From Vitis vinifera (Eukaryota; Streptophyta; Magnoliopsida; Vitales; Vitaceae), in assembly GCF_030704535.1 (NCBI RefSeq), contig NC_081817.1, forward strand, positions 28,645,001 through 28,709,000: DNA of 64,000 bases. Reading direction: 5' to 3'. The notes under the pieces were generated by a model, which was not told the DNA's origin, ran no database searches, and saw only the letters and a list, made by a program, of their open reading frames with translations. Made by a program: the position numbers and the translations under genes. Below, piece after piece: positions 50,461 through 61,628 of the stretch (the first letter of the stretch is position 1; the number at the start of each line of letters is the position of its first letter).

Positions 50461-53400
50461 CGAATTTGCCACTGACCATTTCCAAATTTACTTAAATGCC
50501 ACTGCTTCTTCGCATACAGTAGTCCAACTTATTTGTGGGTCATTTTCGTAAAATAATTTATACATAATCTTTAATAAGTCTAAAAAATAAAATATATACT
50601 TTTTCTTTATCATTTTCTTTTTTTATCTTAATATGATGCTCATTTAATTTATACGTGTTTTTTTGCTAATCATGGAGACTATTTAGGCCCAAAATTTTTA
50701 TCTAGGGTTACATTAGAGTTTTTGAAATAAAAGGGAAAAAAATATTAAGGAAAATGATGTTCTCAACTCTTCCTATTTAATCTATTATAAAAAAAATATG
50801 AAAAAAAACTCAAATATAATTAAAATTAATTAAAAAATTATATACTTTTAAATTATTTAATATTATAGAAAAATAAGTAAAATAATTTTAAAAAAAGATG
50901 TAAAAATAGTTAATTAATTTTAAATTGATTTTCTATTTTATTTTCTTCTATTTCTTCTTTTTATTTTAGTTTGATGGCACTTTCTATAAATTTCTACAAA
51001 CCAAATAGAGGTGAGGAAACAAGAAGAGAAAATGTTAAAAAAATAAAAAATAAAATTAAAGAGGTGGGAGAGTGCAAGAGAAAATTTTAATAATAAAATT
51101 TATATTTTTCTTTTATTTCTTATTACTTTCCAAAACAAACATAAAAATTCTTATAGGAATTTTTTAAGATGAGAAAAACAAATTCCCAAAAGTTTTTTCT
51201 CACTATCATAAATAGAGATGATAATAGAACATGTTTTTTTAATTATACGTTTTGTCCCTAATAAAACAAGTTTAAAATTTAAATAAACAAATTAAGAGTC
51301 AATTTGAGATTTTTTAAAACTCGGACGGGTTACACTATCTTGATTATATTTAAAATTAAATTTGAAAAATTAATTCAATTTAATTTTTATTTTCCTGTTT
51401 TTAATGTGTATATATATATATATGTAATAAAACAAATGTTTTTCAATAAAATAAGTTTATAAAAAATTATAATATTTTAATTCATTGTAAGATTATGTAT
51501 TTATTTTAATATAATTAAAAAAATAAATTCAAAAATAAATAAACAAGATGGAACGAGTGAGTATGAGAATTTTATATATCGACCCTGCCTTATTTAATTT
51601 TTTAGTGGAGCAATAATATGAATTATTTTAAATAAACAGGACGGAGTTAGGATGTGGTAACCAGTCCTAAAGATGCCCCCTATGCCATTCTAGTGGTAGA
51701 ATCATTTGTGATTCGGAGTTCATCATCTGCATAATGTGCATGTTTTCTTGATACTTCTTATAGGAGGATTTAGTGCACTTTGCCTTAAGTTGTTTGCATA
51801 CCCCTCTAGCATTCATAGGTCTCGTTGGTAGCTTGAGGGCTTCCTATGACCTTGAGTTAGGAGGTTGAGAGTTGAAGCCACATGAGATTGATACACCAAT
51901 GGTTTTTCATAATTGAAGGCTAGTAGCCCTTCAAATAGTTTTTATAAATTATGTCTTGTTTCAAGAAAATATCAAGGAAAGTAATAAAAATGTTAAGAGC
52001 AATTTTTTGTCAATGTTTGATTTAGCATAGAAATTAAAAAAAAATCAAATATAATTAAAATATACTAAATTTTCATACATTTTTTAAATTATTCGGGTTA
52101 TAGTGTTGAATTTGAGCAATACTCATTCACATCTTTTTCTTCATCTCATTTTAAAGATAATGTAGTCTTTGTTTATCATTTGTGCACTCTTGTACCAACT
52201 TTTTAGAAATGACAATGGAACAAGTTTGGGACATGTCACTCTCATCTTAACTTGTCTCGTGTATTTATATCTATTATTACCCTCGTTAAATAAAATAAAT
52301 ATAATGGAGTAAGGCAAATTAGGGTGCCGGAAATTCCCATGCACGCCCCATTTAACCTTTTTATTTATTTTTCAATATTTTCACTTTTAAAATTTTAAAT
52401 TATATTAAAAAAAATTATAATCATTAAATTAATAAACATTGTAAATATTTTTAATTTTTTTAAATGTTAAAAAATTTGAAAATGAAAAATATCAATTAAA
52501 ATATTTTTATTTAATATTATATATAATCAAGTTCGATGGGGTGGGATGGGACGAGATAAAGTCAAATCTAAACTTGTCCCATGTTTTAAAAATTGTCCCA
52601 TGTTTTAAAAAATTTCTCAAATTGACCTCAATCTCATTTATATTCATCACAAACCCGTTCCAATCTCATTTATATTTATCCCATTAGAAACAGTTATACG
52701 AAAAAACTCTATTATCATCCATACTAACTTTTAAGCCAAACTCTTTCTTTGGTTTTTCTCTCATAGGCACACAAGACCATATGACAGACAATTTATCTTA
52801 AAGGTGTCTTTCTTTACCATCCAAGAAAGACAACTATTAATTTGCTTGGTTCCAAAAAAGTGCTAAGCAAAATGATTTGTTTGTATTTAATTTTAGCGGA
52901 GACAAGAAAAGAGAAAATCAATTAGAAACTTATATAGTTTAGAATTATTTAATATTTATATAGAAGATGAAAAAAATTGTGAAATAAGTTTGAAACTTGT
53001 ATAAAAATAAATTTATTGATTTTTTAAATCTATTTTTAATTTTCTTTACTTTTTCATTTATTCCATTTTTCTCTTTTTTTTATTCCCTCGAATTTTCAAT
53101 TTTATGGAAATCAAACATAACCTTAATCAAATTTCTCATCATTTTTTGTTTACTTTTTTTTTTTTAATTCATCTCTATTTTCTTTTTATTGTACTTTCCC
53201 TCAAATTTTCCATGGATTCAATTCCCACAACACCCAACAAGCAAAACAAACTGCACCACACAACAACCAAAGTACACACACAAAACTTCCAACCTCAAAT
53301 GAATACAAGAACACCCACTGCTGAAAAAACTGAAAATTCATCGGAGTTCATTTCATTATCTGTGATGGAAACAACATGCATCTGGTATAATACCAGTCTC

Positions 53401-53491
53401 TGGTTCAAACATTGATCTTTTTCTGATTAAAATTTGAAATGAACATTGTGTCTGTGTCTCGAGAAGCTCCCAATGATCATCAATGGAGGTC
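50461..53491. other. 3-kb AT-rich intergenic DNA with GC-tipped repeat units
   Basis: No gene seen. Two patches (about 51215-51665 and 52195-52725) look like worn copies of one non-autonomous repeat: GC-rich words such as GGGATGGGACGAG, CTTGTCCCATG and CTCATTTATATTTATCCCATT around very AT-rich cores, with ATTATCATCC near one end. A tRNA-like patch with TGGTAG words lies at about 51690-51880. 53104-53491 should be the 3' UTR of the MCTP on the minus strand. Confidence 0.5.
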
Positions 53492-55822
53492 TCAGAACAT
53501 GCTGTCTGTTCTTGCAGGCAGCCTCTTGAAGAAGCTTAGAGGCACAGAAGGCATCCTATGGCGGAGCCTTGGATGCCTTAGCACATATAAAACTACCAGC
53601 ACAGCAAAAACCCGAAAAGGAATGAACAGAAACAATGTACCAGCAGTGAGGCAGAAGATCATACACAGAGCTGTGGCTCTGGGGTCTCTCCAGCTCAGTA
53701 GAGCCTGCAGCCTCTCCCCTTGAGTTGCCAAGTCCCCCATCAATGTCTGTATCCTCGATGCCACACTCCTGACTCGATCATATCGTATTTTTAATATTTC
53801 AGCTTGTAGTGAAGTTGGAAATGAGTCAAACTCCTCTTCCAGTTCATCAGGGAAGACGGTATCAGGAAGGGAAAGCTTGACCTCCATGTGAGGAGGGTGT
53901 CTCGGCCTCCTTCTATACCGCCATACCCCAATGATAAGAAGGTAAAAGAACACTAATGGTAGAATGAGTTCAGGGAAAAGAGCCAGCAACAAGAACAGAA
54001 TGTGGATCAGAACTGTTGTAAAAGGGTTCTTCCAAAGGCAAATCTCATCAAACCATTTCAGGGCCATCTTCAAATCAGATATAACCTCAATAATCCTGTA
54101 ATAGTTAGCCTTGCTTCTTCTCATACTGAACATGTTTGATCCCACATCCAGCATATATTCCACAACCTCTTTTCTAAGAGGGGGCTCAGCTCGGCCCAGC
54201 CTTGCTGAAACAATCTTGGTAGCCTGGTGCCTTAAGCTATCAACCTGATACATGGATAGGGGTTGGACATAGTGCATTTTGGGCAGCAAAGGCTGAGCAT
54301 AAACATTCAGCAGATTGAGCAAAGACGAGCATGAAAACTTCACAGACAACTGAATTTCCCCCATTTTCTTCAGCCCTGAGGAGTCCAAAACCAGAAGAGG
54401 ATATGAATGTGTGTAAACTCGGCCAGTTTCCAATGTAGAAAGCCGAATTCTCACCTTCCCTATTATTGTATCCTTTGAGCCTGCAGCCTTATCTCCACCA
54501 TGTAAGTGAGAATTATCGAAAACTCCAACGGTGATGACAGTGCAGGGGTCGAAAACCTCCCAAGTATACTGCTCATTCCATCTTGGGGAAGAGCTGTCTA
54601 TGATAGTCCTCGTTCGAATCCATTTCTGACCATACTTGGCTACACAATAAGCATCAGTATTTCTACGTCCACCCTTCTTCTCCTTAAGCAACAAATCATG
54701 GGCATTGATTATCCCCAGTTCTAAAACACCAGTACTAGGCTTCCAAAGGTGCTTCATTGTTGGCCTAAAATCAGTGCTGAAGTGGGTTGCTTCATCAAGC
54801 ACATGATATCCACCATCCAAGCAGATTCTTAGATGAATCCTGCTGGAAAACTTCACCTCCTTCTGCTCACCGGACATTTTCTCAAGATTAAACCACTTAG
54901 CACTCACTGGTCTGTTCTCCAGCCTCCTCTCCACATCCTGCAGGGAGATCATACACTTCCCCAGGGTTTCCTCCTTGTTGGCTACCACCCGATTCTCCAC
55001 GCTCAAAACCAAGGGCTCCTCAAATGGCTCTGATGCCACAAACATCAAATCCTCATTCCAGAATGGATTTATGGTTCTAGTCTGGGGAAATCTAGTCCTC
55101 AAAACAATGGTCCCAAGCGCGGCCTTAACATAAACTTCATTCCTTGTTCTATCACTAGGCACCAAGTCCTGAGCTTGAATCACATTAACCCTCAAGTACC
55201 AAAGTTTAGGAGATACATAGACCTTCGATCGAATACTGGCAAGGGCCTCAACACTAACCCCTGCAGCATCAGACTGCCAAGCCTCGGTGAAGGACTCATC
55301 TGCCTGAGTCCCCATCCAAACAGCCAACATCAATTCCCCCTTCACCTTACTCCCTTTCCGATCCTCCAACCGATACCATTGTGGCGCCAATGGACTATCT
55401 GGAGGAACCCGCCTCGGGACATCGTGGAGATCAAACAGAACAACCCCCATGAAATCATCCTTCCCACCGTTCTTGTCCTTCACTGAAACTTCAATGAAAG
55501 AGGACTGTAACCTGTCCTTTGAAAAGGCAAACACCTGGCTCCACACAGGGTTTGATTTCTTCTCAATGTGCTTTGTAAACCCTTTGAAATTCCCAACCTT
55601 GACCTCCACATAGGGGTCACAGGACTCAGAGCCATCCTTCCCTGGAAGCTCCTTCGCCTTCACAACCCTAACGTATAGATAATGCATTTGCTCAACAAGA
55701 TCAAACGCGGTTGTGAGTTTATCTCCTCTGGAAAGCCTTCCACCCCCAAGATTCGGGGAGGTTTCCTTCAGGCAGTAATCGTCTTCTCTGGCTGAGCTCT
55801 GGTTTGGGGCCGGCCTGGGCAT
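53492..55822 (-). CDS. MCTP with three C2 domains (FTIP/AtMCTP3-4-like), 776 aa
   Basis: ER- and plasmodesma-associated C2 protein of the group holding FTIP1 and AtMCTP3/4. Single coding exon. The N-terminal DYCLKETSPNLGGGRLSRGD motif is the signature of three-C2 plant MCTPs. C2 domains lie at about residues 45-155 (SCDPYVEVKVGNFKG), 210-320 (QAQDLVPSDRTRNEVYVKA, lacking DPY) and 370-500 (TDAYCVAKYGQKWIRTRTII). The PRT_C membrane region has hydrophobic hairpins at about 602-635 and 716-748 and ends RLPARTDSMF. Length fits the family (770-800 aa). The ATG at 55822 has a TTGCAG splice acceptor about 10 bases upstream, matching the usual intron in the 5' leader of this group. It points tail-to-tail at the four-C2 MCTP with eL6 between them. 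Confidence 0.95.
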   Translation of the reverse strand: MPRPAPNQSSAREDDYCLKETSPNLGGGRLSRGDKLTTAFDLVEQMHYLYVRVVKAKELPGKDGSESCDPYVEVKVGNFKGFTKHIEKKSNPVWSQVFAFSKDRLQSSFIEVSVKDKNGGKDDFMGVVLFDLHDVPRRVPPDSPLAPQWYRLEDRKGSKVKGELMLAVWMGTQADESFTEAWQSDAAGVSVEALASIRSKVYVSPKLWYLRVNVIQAQDLVPSDRTRNEVYVKAALGTIVLRTRFPQTRTINPFWNEDLMFVASEPFEEPLVLSVENRVVANKEETLGKCMISLQDVERRLENRPVSAKWFNLEKMSGEQKEVKFSSRIHLRICLDGGYHVLDEATHFSTDFRPTMKHLWKPSTGVLELGIINAHDLLLKEKKGGRRNTDAYCVAKYGQKWIRTRTIIDSSSPRWNEQYTWEVFDPCTVITVGVFDNSHLHGGDKAAGSKDTIIGKVRIRLSTLETGRVYTHSYPLLVLDSSGLKKMGEIQLSVKFSCSSLLNLLNVYAQPLLPKMHYVQPLSMYQVDSLRHQATKIVSARLGRAEPPLRKEVVEYMLDVGSNMFSMRRSKANYYRIIEVISDLKMALKWFDEICLWKNPFTTVLIHILFLLLALFPELILPLVFFYLLIIGVWRYRRRPRHPPHMEVKLSLPDTVFPDELEEEFDSFPTSLQAEILKIRYDRVRSVASRIQTLMGDLATQGERLQALLSWRDPRATALCMIFCLTAGTLFLFIPFRVFAVLVVLYVLRHPRLRHRMPSVPLSFFKRLPARTDSMF

Positions 55823-55941
55823 GGTTAGAACTGCAAGTACTGAGCAGAAATCAGAATCAAAGCCAGAGAAAATTTACGGAGTTTCTAAGATTTTAACTCA
55901 ATTTCAAAAACCCCAAAAGGCCAGGAAGAGATGGGCGTTAC

Positions 55942-56740
55942 CTAATTATAGAGCCGTTAGAGTATGAATTTGAGTTTTGCTGAAGAATCGCCAACAGAAA
56001 AAAGGGAAACCCAAAGGTTTTTCGGAGATCCCAGAGTGGGGAAAAGACAATCCAACGTTATCTGAGTCGAGTTCAGACCTCGGACAAGTTCGAGAGGGAA
56101 AGTTTGCTGACTGGTACGGAGCTGTTGAGCGCAGACCTTTGGATCAAATCGAGTTCTTGAGGCCTCTGAAAGAATCAGAAGGAAAAAACCAGTGTTAGAA
56201 ATAATCAGAAATTGAGAGAATGGGATAAAAGGCTCTGTTTGGCAGTCGAGAAAGTGCATGCAAAGAGAAGAATTCAAGGTTCCACTTTCTGGGGTGTAAG
56301 TCACACGTGTTTCTGATACAAAACCAGCAGACCCACAACACCCAGACACGGTTTTCTTTTCCTGTTCCTCTATTTTCTCAGGAACCAAACAGAAATCCGA
56401 AGAAACGCACGCACCCGGACACTCAAGCATTGAAAATTCTACGAAAAACCCAACAGCCCAATCACGAAGAAACACCCCAAAAGCCCATTCAATCATGAAA
56501 AAAAAGTCTAACCATAAAAACAAAGCAGAGTTGCAGAACCAGTGAGAAAACGAAGGTGGCTTACCACGTAGACAATGGTGCTGTTGCAGTGCAACCCCCA
56601 CATATAGAATGGAATGAAGGAGTTGGCGAGAGGTGCATCAATGGAGAAACGGGTTAAAAAAAATAGAGGAAAACAGTGAAGAAGACGAAGAGGGAAAGGC
56701 GAAGAAATTGGAAAGTTTGAATGAGAAAATTCAGAAGAAG
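55942..56740 (-). other. Predicted spliced 5' leader of the three-C2 MCTP gene
   Basis: Two non-coding leader exons are suggested by splice sites on the minus strand: exon U1 from about 56740 to 56565 (donor GTAAGC) and exon U2 at 56165-55942 (acceptor TCTTTCAG, donor GTAACG), joining to the acceptor CTTGCAG about 10 bases before the ATG. The 214-codon open frame across this stretch ignores those sites, matches no family I know, and I take it as chance. Confidence 0.6.
56601..56603 (-). other. Upstream ATG in the MCTP leader opening a spliced uORF
   Basis: The minus-strand ATG at 56603 reads 13 codons to the end of U1 (MWGLHCNSTIVYV) and, after the predicted U1-U2 splice, 30 more codons to a TGA in U2. 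Such an upstream frame would reduce main-ORF translation. It depends on hand-predicted splicing. Confidence 0.4.
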
Positions 56741-56768
56741 AGGTGAGTTACGAATATAACTTCCATGC

Positions 56769-56776
56769 CTTATATA
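56769..56776 (-). promoter_or_regulatory. Probable TATA box of the three-C2 MCTP gene
   Basis: On the minus strand the sequence is TATATAAG. It places the likely transcription start near 56740, just upstream of predicted leader exon U1. Confidence 0.55.
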
Positions 56777-56799
56777 GACACTATTGCTTCAACTTCTCC

Positions 56800-58913
56800 T
56801 ATCCAATTTCTCGTATCACGATATTTTGTCAATTGGATTCAAATTTCTATACATTAAATTTTCAAAATTTTATATTAAATTGCAATATTTTTCTTTCAAT
56901 TTTTTTTTAACAAAATCACTCACCATTAAACAAAAATCATATGTACTCATCTTTGCTTTGATGTTGATTAATTTGACAAATAAAAACATGATAATTAAAT
57001 TATGATATAATCAACCCGATATAATTATATATGTTGATGGTTTAAATCATTAAGTATAACGGCTATATTAAATAAATAAAAATATAACGGTTAAATTGAA
57101 TGAATATGGATATGAATATAACAATTAATATATCGTGTATGTGTGTGAGAGATACCTTAATTCAATTTCCTGATTAATGATATTTTGTGTTACAGTATAA
57201 AGATGACCTCTCAAAATTTTTTTTCTTTCATTTAGAAGATGAAAACATTTATGTTTTCGTATCCAATTAATGTTCATTTTATTATAGTATGATTCGTGTA
57301 ATAGAAAGAAAATAACGGATATAATGATGTTTGCTAAAGATGCTACCACCACTTTTTTTCGAACTTTCTTCCTTATTTTCAAAATCGGAAGCATTCAAGC
57401 ATCAAATCAAATAGATTTTCGTATTTATTACTATTTGATTAATTTGATAGATAAGAATTTAGTGGGGAAAAAATCACATGGTAGTATTTATTAAACCATG
57501 ATTTATGTTAATTATAAAAGAAGAAAAATAAAAGGTTGAAATTCATTTTTTCTACAATATTCATTTGGTGGGCATAGGAGATCGTGAACAATATATATGT
57601 TAAAATAACAATTTTTTTTATAAAATTAAATATAAAAAAATACTTATATTGTCTAATTTTTTATTTATAAATTTAAATAAAAATTATCATTTTTTTATTA
57701 AATAAAAATAATGACTCAAATTTTGTATTAAAATTTATCATGGATTATAAAATCAAGGGTATTTAAGTATAACGACAATAACTATTAATTTTTATTTTTT
57801 TGTAATTTGATTAATTTGTTATATATAAGAATTATAAAATTAAAAGTATAAATTGGAGTACATCTCCATAAATAATTCAATTATTCTATTTTTTATTTGA
57901 CATATAAAAAATAATTATTGTGTGTCTTTGCTTTAAGAACATAGTATTAAAAACTTTAATTTCTAATTTTTTTAAAAAAATTATATTATATTAATTGCTA
58001 AAATAGATAGTGAAATATTTCAATTCTTTTAGAAAATAAAAAATATGTGCATATATAACTATAATATTATCATTAATTCAATTATTTGTGAAATATGATA
58101 TATGATTATTATAAAGTAAATAAATTATATTTTGAAATTGTATCAAATTAAATTATTTAGTTATAAAAAATTAGACTAAGATTTTTAATTAATATTTTAT
58201 TTGCAAAATATTAAAATAGATAATCTCGCTCTTTTTTAATAAAATTAAAGATATTTATGCATCATATTATTTGTATAGTGATTTATTTTTCATGATTATG
58301 AATTTAATTTTTAAAAATTTCTCTATTTTTAAATTGGGAACACTATATAATTATGATAAAATTAAATTAATTTTTATAAAATTAATATAAACAACTAGTG
58401 ATATTTCGGCTTCCATATTTTGACCGATAGAACGTGATAAGTAGGCAATATATCGCAAAACAGGTGAAGTGAGGTATTGACGTATTGTACGTCGAGGTAC
58501 AATAGTACAGTGGGACCACAATCTCTATCATGATTGGATTTGTTGGGACCCACATCTGTACACCTCATAATCCTTTTTTTATTCTAAAAAATATGTAAAT
58601 ATTTAAAATATTTTTAAAAAAATATAATAGCATGACATATTTAAAAAAAAAAATTATTAAGTATTATTACTTTGAAGATAGGGACTACAATATGACAATT
58701 CGGGATGGATTGGCCCGTTCCAACCCGGCCATTTATTCAAAATATTTCTTATTCCGATTCAATTAAAAAAATTAAATGGGACAGGATGCAAATGGTATGG
58801 GAAATTTTTATAATCGTCCCGTTTAACTTTTAAATTTTAATTACATTAAAATAAATATATTTTATAAACAATTAAAACCTTATACATTTTTTAACTTATT
58901 CTAAAAAATATTT

Positions 58914-58965
<52 letters not shown>

Positions 58966-60030
58966 AGAAATTATATTAATTTTTAAAATTAAAATTTATA
59001 TATAATCACGGGGTGAGACAAAACAATAATTGAACCCGGTTGAAACCTTTCTTAGGTTTTTACAAAAATCTCAAACTCGTCCCATTAAGAGTTGTGCATG
59101 ACAGGTACCTAAAAAAACTCACCCCATTATCATCCTATTTGAAAATAATTAAAATTATTTTTCTTTTAAAAAATTAAAAACATTTTGGTTATTTACAAAT
59201 TCTATCCATTAAAAATAATTTATTTTTCTTGTTTGGTTTTTTAAAAAGATAATTTTCCCATAGAGTATTTATATTTTAATAAAAATGAGTTATTTCTTTA
59301 CAATTTTTTGACGTGGATATAAGTTTCTTTACCAAATTTAAATATTAATGTTATTCTCATATTTTCAAATTTTTTTAAATGTACTTATGTTAAAATTTAA
59401 GTAAAGTTAGCTCCATAAATATTAAAGATTTAATATTTATTGGGGAGTTTAAAATTCTGAAAAATCATATTTAAAAAACTTAAAAATAATTTTGAGTTTG
59501 GTTTGATTGGATTAATAAAAAAAAACTAATTTAAGTCGATTTATTTTATTTTGTTTTAATTTGATATTGTGTAATGATTAATTTTATAAAATTTTGGATC
59601 AAATCCAAAAAGTCGATAATTAGACATTTTGAACCAAAATTTAAAGAATGTTGTTATAATAAATTATTCATTTCACACCATTATAATCCGCATTAAATCA
59701 TATTGTGATAACATTATTAATTAAAGGTACAACAAGTCCATATATAGCATCGAAGTATATTTTTTATGAGTATAAAAAATATATCGTCAATTAGGTAGTG
59801 TCATATGTATATTATCATGTCCTATTATTTGCACCCCATTTTCATTCTTATGTACCATACTGCTTATTTGATGACTTGAATCTTATCATATATATTCAGT
59901 GGATCGAGTTTAGAGTTCTTTAGATACTATCGCGTTGTCTTGGAAAATACATTTCCCTTCTTATAATATGCGTTGACCATACAAAATAGTCAAATCTCGA
60001 GAAAAAAAAAAAGAAGAAAAAAAACTAGAT
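56800..60030. other. Very AT-rich intergenic DNA
   Basis: No gene recognised. It contains a long (TA)n run at about 58920-58962 and another GC-tipped AT-rich unit at about 58690-59130 (GGGATGGATTGGCCCG, CTCGTCCCATTAAGAG, CCCCATTATCATCC), related in style to the units at 51-52.7 kb. The 89-codon frame near 57.2 kb looks like chance. Confidence 0.55.
58920..58962. repeat. (TA)n microsatellite
   Basis: More than 20 uninterrupted TA dinucleotides, the longest simple repeat in the window. Confidence 0.95.
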
Positions 60031-61265
60031 AGGTGTGTGTAGACCCCCATTTGGGACTCATTTTCATGCAACTTGTTTTTGCCAGGTGTCACAGTCCTGG
60101 GAGACCACATGTTGTCTCCTGATTGACTGGTAAGGAATCAGAATAGTGGATTTGAGATGCAATAAGAATGTGACACCTATCAAGGAGAATCAGGGGGGGC
60201 GTGTTTTTGGTTACATGCAACAGGCTATTATCTGAGAGTGGGGACTTTTGGGTGGCTGGTTTTCAGAGATATTTTGGAGGAAAGATCCTTTAACTGGGAG
60301 AGCAAGCTGTAAAGGGAGGTTTTTCATGATTTTTTTATAGAGATTTTGGGCGTGTTTTTGGCTGAAGCTGGAGAAAGGAGATTGTGAGAGAAAGTGATTC
60401 TGATGGTTGGTTGCTTGAGAGAAAAGACAACTAAAAGCTGAAACAGAGAAAAGAAAAGAAACGTTCTCAGGTACGTTGGCTAAACCACATTTTGCTTGCC
60501 ATTGATATCCTTTGGGTTGCTGTGACTCTGTGATAATGTATCCATGCCTTGTTCTTCATAGAAAATTTGTTTTAGAGTAATCTGATTCCTTTATAGCTCT
60601 CATTTGGATATTTGAGTCACATATCTGAGATCTTAGTTTCCCCTGGTTTTTCCCACCCATGCATAAGCCCATTGACTCCAATATGAAATGGAGCTCGAGT
60701 CAGTGTTTTCTTTGGTTCAGTTGATACTCTGTTTTTGTGCTTGCTTTCTCAATGTTTATACTCTGTTCTCGATGGCCATTCATATCCTCAAGGAGAAGGG
60801 TTTTAGGCCAGCATAAGCCTTTGGTTTTCATATGGGCACAATTCCTAAATCTTGGGACCAGAAGATAGTTTTGTGGAGTGTGTTTCCTGAAACAATGGAT
60901 TTTTTGCACATGAATGGGTCTTAAGGGGGGTCTTTGAACATGGTCTGCTATCAATCAAGACACTAGGTGTTGTTCTCAGATGCCAACTCCTGTGAGGCTC
61001 TCAGCTATCAGAATACCTACGAATATCCCTCGTTTGGAGGCGTGAGAAGAATAGGTAGTTTATTCGAAACAGAGCAGCCATGTGGTTTGTGATTACTTGA
61101 AGGATACCTCGAGGACTCCATTTCTTGTTGTTATAAGATAGTGTGAATCTAATGCTCATGAAGGCAGCATCCCACCATCAATCACGACTCAAGCAAAGCC
61201 ATTACTGTCATGGTCCAATCCTCTTCCCATAGAGCTCCGACAGTATGATGGAGTACAACGGAAAT
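60031..61265 (+). other. Transcribed-looking, less AT-rich region with no clear gene
   Basis: Base composition is more balanced than the flanks. GAAACGTTCTCAG followed by GTACGT near 60473 looks like a splice donor after a purine-rich leader, but no long frame follows. The 84-codon minus-strand frame at 60700-60954 has no recognised family. It could be the 5' leader and intron of the decayed gene at 61.27 kb. Confidence 0.35.
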
Positions 61266-61628
61266 GGAAGATTTTGAGAAATTGAGGGCATTGAAGAATG
61301 CTTGCAATGAGACAATTCTGAATATGGCGAATGAGGCGACGAAGCGAATAATGTTGTCGGAGTGGAAGGCTCTAAGCTCTCAGTAGGCTTTATTTGTGGC
61401 AAAAGGAAAAACACTATGATGGTTCAACTAGGGAGAGATGGGTCTCCTTCAATGGAGCCCTCTCACCTGCGTATCACCATTTTTATCCATGTCCACTAAC
61501 AGCTATCATTGCTACCCTAGTCTCCAAGCTTCTTCCGACGCTGATGGAATGACTCCTGATGATAGAAACGCTCCACTAAAAGGAGAAGAAGAAGTTGTGC
61601 TAGTGGAGAATCTTCCATTAGAGTCCAA
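61266..61628 (+). pseudogene. Decayed fragment of a plant coiled-coil protein gene
   Basis: Codons 61266-61385 read as a 39-residue helical, charged peptide (start MEDFEKLRALKNACNETILN, including EATKRIMLSEWKALSSQ) ending in TAG. It resembles the N-terminus of a conserved plant coiled-coil family of unknown function (ALKKAY..ILN..KEAAARIM..E.KA); this comes from memory, not a search. A second frame, 61438-61628 (DADGMTPDDRNAPLKGEEEV), follows and is cut by the solo LTR. Either exon order has been lost or these are two exons with an unrecognised intron between them. Confidence 0.4.

Noticed and set aside
53104..53415. 103-codon + strand frame
   Set aside because: Low-complexity Phe/Leu then Thr/Asn run in the MCTP 3' region; no family.
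55957..56601. 214-codon minus-strand frame upstream of the three-C2 MCTP
   Set aside because: It runs through predicted leader exons and an intron, starts at a GTG in its best form, and matches no family I know.
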